Below the pieces are notes generated by a model, which had not been told where the DNA came from, ran no database searches, and worked only from the letters and a program-made list of their open reading frames with translations. The position numbers were made by a program, and so were the translations under genes. This document shows, piece after piece, positions 17,753-27,476 of a stretch of DNA of 64,000 bases (positions are counted from its first letter, which is position 1; each line of letters starts with the position of its first letter). Origin of the DNA: Sulfitobacter aestuariivivens. GTDB taxonomy: Bacteria; Pseudomonadota; Alphaproteobacteria; Rhodobacterales; Rhodobacteraceae. Location: the NCBI RefSeq assembly GCF_014763045.1, contig NZ_JACTAG010000002.1, positions 1,426,001-1,490,000 on the forward strand, written 5' to 3'.

Positions 17753-19499
17753 GTGTTTCTTTCTTGGCACCGGGATGCGTGACCGCGCCCAGATAGGTCG
17801 GGCCAACCAGTTGTGCATATTTCCACAAGGCACCGGAGGCATAGTTGGTCTCGCGCGCGCCTTTCCAGTCGGCCTTGCGTTGCGCCAGTTCTTCGTCTGA
17901 CAGATCCACGCTGATGGTGCCCTTGATGGCATCAATGGTGATCATGTCGCCTGAATTGATCAGCGCAATCGGCCCGCCGTGTGCCGCCTCCGGCCCCACA
18001 TGGCCGACGCAGAACCCGCGCGTCGCACCCGAGAACCGGCCATCAGTGATCAAAGCCACTTTCTTGCCCATGCCCTGACCGGACAAAGCGGCCGTGGTTG
18101 CCAGCATCTCGCGCATACCCGGACCGCCTGCGGGGCCTTCGTTGCGGATCACAAAGACATCACCTTCGGAATACGTACGGTTCTGCACCGCTTCAAACGC
18201 GTCCTGTTCACACTCAAAGATCAGTGCAGGGCCAGTAAAGACGATATCTTCCTCGCCCATGCCTGCAATTTTCACAATGGCGCCTTCGGGGGCAAGGTTG
18301 CCCTTCAGCCCGACAACACCGCCGGTGGTCGAGATCGGATTTGCCACCGAGTGAATGACCTTGCCGTCCGCTTCGCGCGTAACCTTGTCGAGCACCTCGC
18401 CCATACTCTCGCCAGTGGCCGTCATGCAATCGAGATGGAGAAGACCCGCCTTGCGCAGCTCGTTCATCACAACCGGCACGCCGCCCGCCTCGTAAAGGTC
18501 CTTGGCCACGTAGGCCCCGCCCGGTTTCATGTCCACGAAATAGGGCGTGTCGCGAAAGATCTCACAGACATCATCAAGAAAGAACTCAATCCCGGCCTCA
18601 TGCGCCATGGCTGGCAGATGCAGACCCGCGTTGGTCGATCCACCTGTACAGGCCACGATCCGCGCGGCGTTTTCAAATGCTTCGCGGGTACAGATATCGC
18701 GCGCGCGGATGTTCTTTTCGATCAGGTGCATGACCGCTGCGCCAGACGCACGGCCATATTCATCGCGGTCCTTGTAGGGGGCAGGCATGCCCGACGAATT
18801 GGGCAGGGCCAGACCGATCGCCTCAGAGACGCAGGCCATGGTGTTCGCCGTAAACTGCCCCCCGCACGCGCCGGCCGACGGGCAGGCGACACGCTCAAGA
18901 ATTTCCAGCTCTGCTTCGGTCATGGTGCCGGACTGGTAGTTCCCCACCGCCTCGAACATGTCCTGCACAGTGAGGTCACGCTCGGCAAAGGACTGAGGCA
19001 CATCCGCGCCCTTCGGCGCTTTGCCCGGCAGGATCGACCCACCATAAAGAAATACCGAAGGCGTGTTCAGCCGCAGCATCGCCATCATCATGCCCGGCAG
19101 CGACTTGTCACAGCCTGCCAGACCCACAATGGCATCGTAGCAATGGCCGCGCATGGTCAGCTCCACCGTGTCGGCAATCGCCTCGCGCGAGGCCAGCGAA
19201 GAGCGCATGCCCTCATGGCCCATCGCGATGCCATCCGTCACGGTGATGGTGGTGAATTCGCGCGGCGTGCCGTCCTCGTCCTTGACGCCCTGCTTCACCG
19301 CCTGCGCCTGCCGCGACAGCGCGATGTTGCACGGTGCCGCTTCGTTCCAGCAGGTGGCGACCCCGACCAGAGGCTGGTGAATTTCCTCTTCTGTCATGCC
19401 CATCGCGTAGTAATAGGACCGGTGCGGCGCACGCGCGGGGCCTTCGGTGACATGACGGCTGGGCAGTTTGGTTTTGTCGAAACGCTGGTTGCTGGACAT
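17733..19499 (-). CDS. ilvD: Dihydroxy-acid dehydratase
   Basis: A 588-residue enzyme of branched-chain amino acid synthesis that dehydrates 2,3-dihydroxy-isovalerate and -3-methylvalerate to the 2-keto acids. Iron-sulfur and active-site motifs are present: [31 protein letters not shown], and the C-terminal [19 protein letters not shown]. The start at 19499 (MSSNQRFDK) agrees with the family N-terminus; the longer frame adds a sequence with no homology. It is divergent from the ABC-like gene at 19641. Confidence 0.96.
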   Translation of the reverse strand: MSSNQRFDKTKLPSRHVTEGPARAPHRSYYYAMGMTEEEIHQPLVGVATCWNEAAPCNIALSRQAQAVKQGVKDEDGTPREFTTITVTDGIAMGHEGMRSSLASREAIADTVELTMRGHCYDAIVGLAGCDKSLPGMMMAMLRLNTPSVFLYGGSILPGKAPKGADVPQSFAERDLTVQDMFEAVGNYQSGTMTEAELEILERVACPSAGACGGQFTANTMACVSEAIGLALPNSSGMPAPYKDRDEYGRASGAAVMHLIEKNIRARDICTREAFENAARIVACTGGSTNAGLHLPAMAHEAGIEFFLDDVCEIFRDTPYFVDMKPGGAYVAKDLYEAGGVPVVMNELRKAGLLHLDCMTATGESMGEVLDKVTREADGKVIHSVANPISTTGGVVGLKGNLAPEGAIVKIAGMGEEDIVFTGPALIFECEQDAFEAVQNRTYSEGDVFVIRNEGPAGGPGMREMLATTAALSGQGMGKKVALITDGRFSGATRGFCVGHVGPEAAHGGPIALINSGDMITIDAIKGTISVDLSDEELAQRKADWKGARETNYASGALWKYAQLVGPTYLGAVTHPGAKKETHEYMAL

Positions 19500-19640
19500 C
19501 TTGGGTTCCTTGACGAAAATCGTTCCTGACCGGAATAGTCGCGCCCGCCCAATGTTGTAAAGCCTCTGCCGCAGGCTTAGGTTTGTACGACACCCAATTT
19601 TCGGACCGCTGCAGGCCCACCCGATCCAAGAGCATACCCC

Positions 19641-22600
19641 ATGGAAAAGAGCCTGTTCTCGTTCATCTGGAAGCACTCCAAACGCGAACAGCTGTTCCTG
19701 CTGGCGTTTACGCTGTTCACGTTCCCCTTCCTCTACGCGACGCTGGAATTACCCAAACGCATTATTAACGACGCGATCGGGTCCGAGACGGACACCATCA
19801 GGTTGTTCGACTGGGAGATCAGCCAGGTCAACTTTCTTTTCATTCTCTGTCTGGCCTATCTTGCGGCGGTGGTGGCACATGGTCTGCTCAAGATGCGGCT
19901 CAACACCCGCAAGGGCGTTCTGGCCGAACGCCTGCTGCGCCGCTTTCGGTTTCGCCTGATCAGCCGCATGATGCGTTTCCCGCGCAGCTATTTTGAGAAA
20001 ACCAGCCAGGGCGAACTGGTCAGCATGGTCACCTCCGAAGCTGAGCCTATGGGCGGGCTGATGGGTGACTTTATTGCGCAGCCTGTGTTTCAGGCCGGCC
20101 AGATGCTGATCATTGTGCTGTTCCTGTTTCTGCAATCGGTGTGGTTCGGACTGGCAGGCGTGGCGCTTATCCCGCTGCAGGCTTGGATCATCCCGATGCT
20201 GCAACGCCAGATCAACCAGCTGAACAAGAAACGTATCGTACAGGTGCGCCACCTCGCCGCCGAGATCGGCGAGACCAGCGCCGGTATCACCGATCTGCGC
20301 ACCAACGGCGGCGGGCGCTTCCGGCTGGCGGAGTTCACTGACCGGCTGGGGCTGCTTTTCGATATCCGCTTCCGGATCTACCAGAAAAAGTTCTTCATGA
20401 AGTTTCTCAACAACTTCATCACCCAACTGACACCCTTCTTCTTTTATGCCGTGGGTGGCTATCTGGCGATCAAGGGCGAGATCACGGTGGGCGCGCTGGT
20501 GGCCGCACTGGCCGCCTACAAGGATCTGTCCAGCCCCTGGAAAGAACTGCTGGCCTACTACAACCAGACGCAGGACATGGCCCTGCGCTGGGAAATCGTG
20601 ACCGAACGGTTCGCGCCAAAGAACATGCTCGATAAAAGCCTGTTCGAGAACCCGCCGCTCGAGATCCCGCATCTGCGCGGTGATATAGAGCTGTCGCACG
20701 TGTCAGTGCGCAACGCGGATGGCAATCTGGTGCTGAACGATCTGACCATGACGATCCCTGCCGGGTCACAGGTCGCGATTGAAATGCCGACCCAGGCCGA
20801 ACGCACCGCCATGGCCGAAGTGCTGACCCGCGAGGTGCTGCCCATTCGCGGCAAGGTGACGATTGCGGGCCATGATCTCTCGGGGCTTCATCAATCGGTC
20901 GTGGCGGCCCGGATCGGCTATGCCCACGCCCAACCCTACCTTTTCCAGGGCTCGGTCGGCGACAATCTGTTGATGCCGCTGCGCACCTACCCCCAAACGG
21001 TGATGTGGGACCCCGACCAGAAAGACGACCGCCGCATCGAAGCCCGCCGCGCAGGCAACAGCCCTGACAGCCTCGAAAGCGATTGGCTCGATCCGGAAAT
21101 CGCCGGGCTCAAGTCAGCGGACGAGGTCAACGCCTGGTGGTACAAGGTGACCGAGGCGCTGGGCACTGCGCAGCTGCTGTTTGAGCGCATGCTGAACGCG
21201 CGCTTTATGCCAGAAAATCACCCCGAGCTGGCCAAACGCATCGTTGAGGTCCGCGAAGAGATCCACACTCGGCTGAAAGAAGAAAACCTCGACAAATACG
21301 TCTTTCGGCTGGACCCCGATACCTTCAATCCGGCCATCCCGCTGGGTGGCAACCTGATGTTTGCAGCACCGCGCCGCGACATCAGCCAGGAAGGGCTGGC
21401 TGCAGAAAAGTCCTTTCTCGCGCTGATCGTCGATCAGGGCCTCGCTGAACAGGCCATCGCTATCAGTCAGACGCTGGTGGAAACCCTGCACCAGACCTTT
21501 GGCATGGACGGCACCAGCCACCCGCTCTTTACCTCGCTCGGCATAGACGAAAGCCTTTACGAACGTCTGGTGGATATTGCGGCCCGGCGGCGCGACAAGG
21601 GTGATGCCGCACTGGACGAAGAAGAATTCATGCTGCTGATGACGGTGCCTTTCGCCTTTACGGCAGAACAAATCGGCCCCGCGTTCCCGGAATCCTTCAA
21701 AGACGAGATCCTTCATATCCGCAAAACCCGGGGCGAGGTGTTGCGCGAGCGCGCGAGCGATCTGTTTGTGCCCGTCGCACCGGAAAACTATCTGCCCCGT
21801 CTGACCATCCTTGAAAACCTGCTTTATGGCCGCATTTCGTCGGTTGCGGGCCTGCAGGGCGATCTGGTCCGTGACGTGGTCATTCGCGTGCTGGAAGAAC
21901 ACGGCATGCAACAGATGATCTCTACCGTGCTCTTCGATATTGAAACCACCATCGGGGGCACCAACCTGGCCAAGGTGTTTCAGGAACGCGCGGCCTTTGG
22001 CCGTGCGGCGATCAAACGGCCTGACGTGCTGGTGTTCAATCAATTGCTCTCCGACATGGACGGAGAGGCCCAGACCCAGATCCGCGACCGCCTGAGCAAA
22101 CTGCTGCCGGACACCACGCAAATCTACATCAATGACAGTTTTGCGCTGCCCGATAGCTTCGACATGCATGTCGAAATCAGCGGTGGACGCCTTGATGGTC
22201 TGGCCGGATCGGACCTGCACACTGAGGACGATGACGTCTCGGACGACCTGCGCCGCAAATTGCGCATCATTGGCCGGGCAGAGCTGTTTTCAAAGCTTGA
22301 GCCGCGCAGTCAGCGCCTGCTGGCCTTCGCCGCGCAGTGGTACACGGTCGAGCCGGGAACGCCCGTCTTCTCGCAGGGTGAGCGTGCCGACGCCGCCTAT
22401 CTTTGTCTCTCCGGTCTTGGCGAACTGGCCTACACAGACAGCAATGGCGAACGGCTGCATGTTTCGACGGTCGAACCCGGGCGGCTGATCGGGGACCTTG
22501 CGCTGATCCTCGACGACCCGCGCCAGCTGGACCTTTACGCGATCGAAGAAACCACCTTTCTGCGCATCGGCAAAGAGCAGTTCCTCGCCGTCGTCGAAAA

Positions 22601-22766
22601 CGACAGCGGCGTCCTGCTCAGCCTGTTGCAGACAGTGGCAGGGCACCTCAGTTCAGCAGCCGAGCGGCTGATCGAAGCGCGCATCAAACTCCCCGATGAT
22701 GAGGGCATCATCCCCCGCTCCGAGGCGGAACGCCGCAAGGCCGAGGCGCAAGTGTCAGAGGAATGA
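19641..22766 (+). CDS. ABC-exporter-like protein with degenerate ATPase and C-terminal cyclic-nucleotide-binding domain
   Basis: A 1041-residue inner-membrane protein. Residues 1-330 resemble the type I exporter membrane domain (about six helices; [19 protein letters not shown] is a typical coupling segment). From 348 an ABC fold begins ([22 protein letters not shown]), but each ATPase motif is altered: Walker A reads PTQAERTA (384-391, Lys replaced by Arg, no glycines), the Q-loop Gln is Ala, the signature is NLAKVFQE, Walker B reads [12 protein letters not shown] (Asp to Asn, Glu to Gln) and the H-loop His is Asp. About 270 residues (445-715) are inserted between Q-loop and signature. Residues 870-1000 are a cNMP-binding domain ([23 protein letters not shown]). 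It probably does not hydrolyse ATP. It is coupled to the CPBP protease gene by an ATGA overlap. Confidence 0.88.
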   Translation: MEKSLFSFIWKHSKREQLFLLAFTLFTFPFLYATLELPKRIINDAIGSETDTIRLFDWEISQVNFLFILCLAYLAAVVAHGLLKMRLNTRKGVLAERLLRRFRFRLISRMMRFPRSYFEKTSQGELVSMVTSEAEPMGGLMGDFIAQPVFQAGQMLIIVLFLFLQSVWFGLAGVALIPLQAWIIPMLQRQINQLNKKRIVQVRHLAAEIGETSAGITDLRTNGGGRFRLAEFTDRLGLLFDIRFRIYQKKFFMKFLNNFITQLTPFFFYAVGGYLAIKGEITVGALVAALAAYKDLSSPWKELLAYYNQTQDMALRWEIVTERFAPKNMLDKSLFENPPLEIPHLRGDIELSHVSVRNADGNLVLNDLTMTIPAGSQVAIEMPTQAERTAMAEVLTREVLPIRGKVTIAGHDLSGLHQSVVAARIGYAHAQPYLFQGSVGDNLLMPLRTYPQTVMWDPDQKDDRRIEARRAGNSPDSLESDWLDPEIAGLKSADEVNAWWYKVTEALGTAQLLFERMLNARFMPENHPELAKRIVEVREEIHTRLKEENLDKYVFRLDPDTFNPAIPLGGNLMFAAPRRDISQEGLAAEKSFLALIVDQGLAEQAIAISQTLVETLHQTFGMDGTSHPLFTSLGIDESLYERLVDIAARRRDKGDAALDEEEFMLLMTVPFAFTAEQIGPAFPESFKDEILHIRKTRGEVLRERASDLFVPVAPENYLPRLTILENLLYGRISSVAGLQGDLVRDVVIRVLEEHGMQQMISTVLFDIETTIGGTNLAKVFQERAAFGRAAIKRPDVLVFNQLLSDMDGEAQTQIRDRLSKLLPDTTQIYINDSFALPDSFDMHVEISGGRLDGLAGSDLHTEDDDVSDDLRRKLRIIGRAELFSKLEPRSQRLLAFAAQWYTVEPGTPVFSQGERADAAYLCLSGLGELAYTDSNGERLHVSTVEPGRLIGDLALILDDPRQLDLYAIEETTFLRIGKEQFLAVVENDSGVLLSLLQTVAGHLSSAAERLIEARIKLPDDEGIIPRSEAERRKAEAQVSEE

Positions 22767-23662
22767 TCCTGAAAGCGGACTATGGGCCGCACGCGGCCTT
22801 CATCGCCCCCGCACGCGCCTCCGCTGCGGTGTGGCGCCTGATCGCCGGGCTGGTCTTTATTGTGGTCGCCTACGTCGCACTCAGCCGCATGTTCTTTCAG
22901 TTTCTCTATGACCTTTTTGGCAACGGTGCGGCGGGCTTTTATCAAACCTTGTTCTCGGGCAACACGCCGGGCTCGATGCTGGTCCTTCTGGCCAGCTTCG
23001 GGTTCATGACGGTCTCCGTGGCCGTGACGGTCCGCTTGGTGCACCGGCGCGCGGCACGCAGCCTGCTGGGGCCACCCCGTGCGGCGGTATCCCAGTTCTT
23101 CCGCGTGTTCTGGCCGCTGTGCCTCTTCAGTGTGGTGCTGTTTATGCTGCCGCCCTGGGACATGGGCGGTGACTATGTCCCGAACCTGTCAGTCAGTCTT
23201 TGGCTCGTGCTCTTGCCCGCAGCCCTGCTGGGCGTCCTGATCCAGGTCAGCGCCGAGGAAATCCTGTTCCGGGGCTATATCCAGCAACAGCTTGCCGCCC
23301 GGTTTCGCTCGCCCCTGATCTGGGGCCTGCTGCCCGCTGGGCTATTCGCGCTGGGTCATTATGCGCCCCAAACCACCGGCGAGAATGCCCTGATCATTGC
23401 CATCTGGGCGGGGCTCTTTGGGGTGCTGATGGCGGACATCACCGCGCGGGCGGGCACACTTGGCCCGGCGATTGCACTGCATTTCTGGAACAATGTCTCC
23501 GCGATCGTGATCGTCGGAATGCCAGATGATCTGGGCGGTCTGGCCCTCTACCACACCCCCTTTGGCCTGTCAGACACCGGCGCCCTGCGGGTCTGGCTGC
23601 CCGTGGACTTTGCGCTGATGATCGTGGCATGGCTGGTGGCCCGTCTGGCGCTGCGCCGGTAA
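22763..23662 (+). CDS. CPBP / CAAX-type intramembrane metalloprotease
   Basis: A 299-residue polytopic membrane protein of the Abi/CPBP (CAAX protease) family. The motifs are intact: Glu165-Glu166 and Arg170 in SAEEILFRGY, His199 in FALGHY, and His240 in ALHFWNN. About seven or eight membrane helices are visible. Family members cleave membrane or prenylated proteins, confer bacteriocin immunity, or act as scaffolds. The start overlaps the stop of the ABC-like gene, so the two products are made together. A functional link, for example processing controlled by the pseudo-ABC/cNMP protein, is inferred. Confidence 0.9.
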   Translation: MILKADYGPHAAFIAPARASAAVWRLIAGLVFIVVAYVALSRMFFQFLYDLFGNGAAGFYQTLFSGNTPGSMLVLLASFGFMTVSVAVTVRLVHRRAARSLLGPPRAAVSQFFRVFWPLCLFSVVLFMLPPWDMGGDYVPNLSVSLWLVLLPAALLGVLIQVSAEEILFRGYIQQQLAARFRSPLIWGLLPAGLFALGHYAPQTTGENALIIAIWAGLFGVLMADITARAGTLGPAIALHFWNNVSAIVIVGMPDDLGGLALYHTPFGLSDTGALRVWLPVDFALMIVAWLVARLALRR

Positions 23663-23768
23663 AGCTGCAGCGTCCCTCGCCTTTCCTGCTCTGCCCACCG
23701 TGCGAGGCTGATTGCAATTTGCCCAACTGCGGCTTATTTCGGATCAGGCGCCGCAATGAGGGACACGC

Positions 23769-24707
23769 ATGAACTGGATCACCAATTACGTCCGGCCCCG
23801 GATCAACTCGATCTTTTCGCGCCGCGAAACGCCGGACAACCTGTGGACCAAGTGTGACGACTGCGGCACGATGCTGTTTCACCGCGAGGTCAGCGATAAC
23901 CTGAACGTCTGCACCAACTGCGGCCACCACATGCCAATCAGCCCGCGTGAACGGTTCACCGCGCTGTTCGATGGCGGTATCTTCAACGAAGTCGAGGTGC
24001 CCAAGCCCACGCCCGACCCGTTGCACTTTCGCGATCAGAAAAAATATCCCGACCGCCTGAAGGCCGCCCAAAAACAGACTGGTGAGGCCGAAGCGATGCT
24101 GGTGGCCGTTGGTGAAATGGGCCGCACCCCCATCGTCGCCGCCGCACAGGATTTTTCCTTCATGGCCGGGTCCATGGGGATGTATGTCGGCAATGCGATC
24201 ATCGCTGCGGCACAAGAGGCGGTTAAACTCAAGCGCCCGCTGATCCTGTTCTCCGCCGCCGGGGGTGCCCGCATGCAGGAAGGCATCCTGAGCCTCATGC
24301 AGATGCCGCGCACTACGGTTGCCGTGCAGATGCTCAAGGAAGCGGGCCTGCCCTACATCGTCGTGCTGACCCATCCCACCACGGGCGGTGTGACAGCCAG
24401 CTATGCCATGCTGGGCGATGTGCACATCGCCGAACCCAACGCGCTGATCTGTTTTGCGGGGCCACGTGTCATCGAACAGACCATCCGCGAAAAGCTGCCC
24501 GACGGGTTCCAGCGCGCGGAATACCTGCTGGATCACGGGATGCTCGACCGGGTCACGGCCCGGACCGAACTACGCGACGAACTGATCAATATCACCCGGA
24601 TGCTGCTGGGGCTGCCTCCGGCGGTGCGCGGTGATCTGCCCCCGCCACAGGAAGGCGGCGAACTGGATCATGCGCTTTCCGATACCGAGGCCGAAGCCGG
24701 GAAATGA
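23769..24707 (+). CDS. accD: Acetyl-CoA carboxylase carboxyltransferase subunit beta
   Basis: A 312-residue carboxyltransferase beta subunit that transfers CO2 from biotin carboxyl carrier protein to acetyl-CoA for fatty acid synthesis. The N-terminal zinc ribbon is present (WTKCDDCGTMLF, then NVCTNCGHHM), as are the oxyanion-hole glycines in SAAGGARMQEG and the THPTTGGVTASYAMLGD segment. Its stop overlaps folC (ATGA), the classic accD-folC pair of proteobacteria. Confidence 0.96.
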   Translation: MNWITNYVRPRINSIFSRRETPDNLWTKCDDCGTMLFHREVSDNLNVCTNCGHHMPISPRERFTALFDGGIFNEVEVPKPTPDPLHFRDQKKYPDRLKAAQKQTGEAEAMLVAVGEMGRTPIVAAAQDFSFMAGSMGMYVGNAIIAAAQEAVKLKRPLILFSAAGGARMQEGILSLMQMPRTTVAVQMLKEAGLPYIVVLTHPTTGGVTASYAMLGDVHIAEPNALICFAGPRVIEQTIREKLPDGFQRAEYLLDHGMLDRVTARTELRDELINITRMLLGLPPAVRGDLPPPQEGGELDHALSDTEAEAGK

Positions 24708-25978
24708 CCGCGCCCACCTCGGACGTCATCCTTGAGCGGATGATGGCACTGCACCCCAAGATCATCGATCTGACACTCGACCGGATGTACCGGTTGCTGG
24801 ATGCGCTGGGCAATCCAGAGCGCGACCTGCCCCCGGTCATTCACATCGCGGGCACCAATGGCAAGGGATCGACCCAGGCCATGATCCGCGCCGGGCTAGA
24901 GGCTGCGGGCAAGCGCGTGCACGCCTATACCTCACCGCATCTTGCGCGGTTTCACGAACGCATTCGATTGGCAGGTGAGCTGATCGACGAAGACGCACTC
25001 ACAGCGGTGCTGGATGAATGCTATGCCGCCAACGGCGACGCGGCCATCACGTACTTCGAGATCACCACCTGCGCCGCCCTGCTGGTCTTTGCCCGCACCC
25101 CGGCGGACTACACCCTGCTTGAGGTGGGCCTTGGCGGGCGTCTGGATGCAACCAATGTGGTGGATGCGCCGGCGTTGACCGTGATCACCCCGGTCTCCAT
25201 CGACCATCAGCAGTTTTTGGGCGACACGTTGGGACAGATTGCCGGGGAAAAGGCCGGGATCATCAAGCGCCGCGTGCCCTGCATCGTCGCACCTCAGGAA
25301 GACGCCGCGCTTGAAGTGATCGAACGGCAGGCAGAACGCCACCATGCCCCGCTGCTGGCTCATGGTCAGCACTGGCATGTCACAAGCGAAGCCGCGCGCC
25401 TGATCTATCAGGATGAGCGTGGCCTGCTTGATCTGCCGCCGCCCAACCTGCCGGGGGCGCATCAGGTCATAAACGCAGGCGCCGCCCTTGCGGCACTGCG
25501 CTACCTGAACATGGATGAAGCGGCCTGCGAGGCGGCGGTGACGCAGGCACACTGGCCTGCGCGCATGCAGCGCCTCAAAGCCGGTCCACTGGTCGATATC
25601 GCAGGCGGTGCCGAACTGTGGCTTGACGGTGGGCACAATCCTGCGGCAGGCATCGCCCTGGCAGAGGTGCTTGCCGCGCGCCGTGACCGGCCAACGCATC
25701 TGATCTGCGGCATGCTGAACACCAAGGACATCGCAGGATATCTGCGCCCGCTGGCCGCACAGGCCGACACCCTGCACGCCGTCTCTATCCCCGGCGAGGC
25801 CAGCACACTGCCTGCGTCCGAAACCGCACGAGCCGCCCGCGAAGTTGGCCTGACGGCCTACGAGGCTGACAGTGTCGAGGCCGCGTTGCGCGCGGTCGTG
25901 ACACGGGAACCCGGCGCAAGAGTGCTGATCTGCGGCTCACTCTACCTGGCCGGGAACGTGTTGCGGGAAAACAGCTAA
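24704..25978 (+). CDS. folC: Folylpolyglutamate synthase / dihydrofolate synthase
   Basis: A 424-residue Mur-ligase-fold enzyme that joins L-glutamate to dihydropteroate and extends folates. The P-loop HIAGTNGKGS is at about residues 46-55. The DFS/FPGS motifs YTSPHLARFHERIRLAG and the carbamylated-lysine region GEKAGIIK are also present. The C-terminal domain carries LWLDGGHNPAA. It is translationally coupled to accD. Confidence 0.96.
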   Translation: MTAPTSDVILERMMALHPKIIDLTLDRMYRLLDALGNPERDLPPVIHIAGTNGKGSTQAMIRAGLEAAGKRVHAYTSPHLARFHERIRLAGELIDEDALTAVLDECYAANGDAAITYFEITTCAALLVFARTPADYTLLEVGLGGRLDATNVVDAPALTVITPVSIDHQQFLGDTLGQIAGEKAGIIKRRVPCIVAPQEDAALEVIERQAERHHAPLLAHGQHWHVTSEAARLIYQDERGLLDLPPPNLPGAHQVINAGAALAALRYLNMDEAACEAAVTQAHWPARMQRLKAGPLVDIAGGAELWLDGGHNPAAGIALAEVLAARRDRPTHLICGMLNTKDIAGYLRPLAAQADTLHAVSIPGEASTLPASETARAAREVGLTAYEADSVEAALRAVVTREPGARVLICGSLYLAGNVLRENS

Positions 25979-25996
25979 TTTTCGATATTTTGCGGT

Positions 25997-26024
25997 ACCA
26001 GATACGGCAATTCCCATATCTGGT
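25997..26024. repeat. Inverted repeat between folC and small membrane protein gene
   Basis: ACCAGATA (25997-26004) and TATCTGGT (26017-26024) are perfect inverted arms separated by 12 bp, 68 bp upstream of the 26092 gene. It could be an operator or a weak hairpin after folC. No T-tract follows. Confidence 0.4.
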
Positions 26025-26091
26025 GTAACTTCGGGTCAATTCAGGGGCGCTAGAACAGGGCGCAACACTGGAACGATCTGAGGACGAGCAT

Positions 26092-26280
26092 ATGAGTGAA
26101 CAGTTTGACACCGCAGTCACGCGGACAGGAAACGCCCGTGATCTGGGCCGATCACAGGCCATTTTTGTCGCGACAGGAATTTGCATCATTTTGGGCGGGC
26201 TTTACTTTCTGGCCCAGGGCGACGGGCCATACCACCCGGAAATCTCGGGGGATGAGGCACAGTTCGTCATAGATTCCTGA
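26092..26280 (+). CDS. Small single-pass membrane protein, hypothetical
   Basis: A 62-residue protein with one hydrophobic segment (IFVATGICIILGGLYFLAQG, about residues 23-42), a polar N-terminus and an acidic C-terminal tail (EISGDEAQFVIDS). The ribosome site GAGGACGAG precedes the ATG. No family is recognised. It is convergent with zapE, with only two bases between the stops. The clean ribosome site and membrane helix make it a credible gene. Confidence 0.6.
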   Translation: MSEQFDTAVTRTGNARDLGRSQAIFVATGICIILGGLYFLAQGDGPYHPEISGDEAQFVIDS

Positions 26281-26282
26281 CC

Positions 26283-27341
26283 TCAGTCGCCCCAGCCATC
26301 CGCCTGCATTTCGCGCAGACGCGAGGCGGTGCGCTCGAATTCAAACGTGCCTTCTCCTTCAAGATACAGCATCTCGGGCTGTGCAGCTGCAGAACAGATC
26401 AGCCGCACGCGAGATTCGTAAAGCGCATCAATCAGCGTGACAAATCGCTTGGCCTCGTTGAAATTGCTGCGCCCCAGACAGGGGATATCATCCAACAGCA
26501 GCACCCGCACCGCATCCGCCAGCGCAAGGTAATCCGCCGCCCCCAAAGGCTGGCCGCACAGATCATGAAACCGCGCGCGCCCCATGCCGTTGTGAAAATG
26601 CGGGATCACCACGTCCCGCCCCTTGACCCGCAGCGTCAGCGGCGCGCCCGGGCTGCCTGCCAGATCATCCCAGACGGCATCCATCGCCGCCCGACTTTCT
26701 GCATTCACGGGCGTGAAATAGACCTGCGTGCCTGACAACCGGTCTTGCCGGTAGTCCGTCGGACTGGTCAGCTCGTGCACCACCATCTTTTCCTTGATCA
26801 ATTCAATGAACGGCAGAAACAACGCACGGTTCAGCCCGTCCTTGTACAAATCATCCGGCACGCGGTTCGAGGTCGTGATCACCACCACGCCATCTGCAAA
26901 CAGTCGCTCGAACAGGCGTCCGACAATCATCGCGTCAGTGATGTCGGTGATCTGCATTTCATCAAACGCCAACAGACGCACCGCAGCCGAAACATCCGCC
27001 GCCACAGGGGCAATGGCATCGTCCACGCCGGTCTTGCGCACCTCGTGCATGGCCGCGTGAATTTCCTGCATGAACGCATGAAAATGAACCCGCCGCGCAG
27101 GAACGTCGTCCAGTATATCCACAAAAACATCCATCAGCATGGATTTCCCGCGCCCGACACCGCCCCACAGATACAGGCCTTTCGGTGCCTCGGGCGCCTT
27201 GCGAAAGAGCCCCTTCTTGACCGGCTTCAGCAACGCCTCGCGCATCCGGTCAAACTCCGGAATAGCGGCTTCCTGTGCCGGATCCGGTTTCAGTTGGCCG
27301 CTTTCGATCAGGGCGTCATAGGTCTCGCGCAGACTGGGCAT
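26283..27341 (-). CDS. zapE: Cell division protein ZapE / AFG1-like ATPase
   Basis: A 352-residue P-loop ATPase of the AFG1 family. Walker A is GGVGRGKSMLMD (about residues 60-71) and Walker B is LLAFDEMQITDITDAM. The segments VRLLAFDE, TSNRVPDDLYKDGLNR and CSAAAQPEMLY are typical. In Escherichia coli ZapE associates with the division ring under stress. The gene stands alone between convergent 26092 and divergent 27477. Confidence 0.94.
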   Translation of the reverse strand: MPSLRETYDALIESGQLKPDPAQEAAIPEFDRMREALLKPVKKGLFRKAPEAPKGLYLWGGVGRGKSMLMDVFVDILDDVPARRVHFHAFMQEIHAAMHEVRKTGVDDAIAPVAADVSAAVRLLAFDEMQITDITDAMIVGRLFERLFADGVVVITTSNRVPDDLYKDGLNRALFLPFIELIKEKMVVHELTSPTDYRQDRLSGTQVYFTPVNAESRAAMDAVWDDLAGSPGAPLTLRVKGRDVVIPHFHNGMGRARFHDLCGQPLGAADYLALADAVRVLLLDDIPCLGRSNFNEAKRFVTLIDALYESRVRLICSAAAQPEMLYLEGEGTFEFERTASRLREMQADGWGD

Positions 27342-27476
27342 GGCTCAGGAATAGTGGTCCCGACACCGATTGAAAAGCCATGCCATCACCGGCAGGCATG
27401 CCCGGGATCACGAGGCTTGATTTGACGCCGCCCTCAGGATGCGAAACGGTGCACACCGACCCCAGCGGAGCACAGC

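Noticed and set aside
17979-19529. A 516-codon open frame antisense to ilvD
   Set aside because: It lies opposite a clear dihydroxy-acid dehydratase, and its translation is low-complexity Arg/His-rich with no domain. GC-rich genes commonly give long antisense frames.
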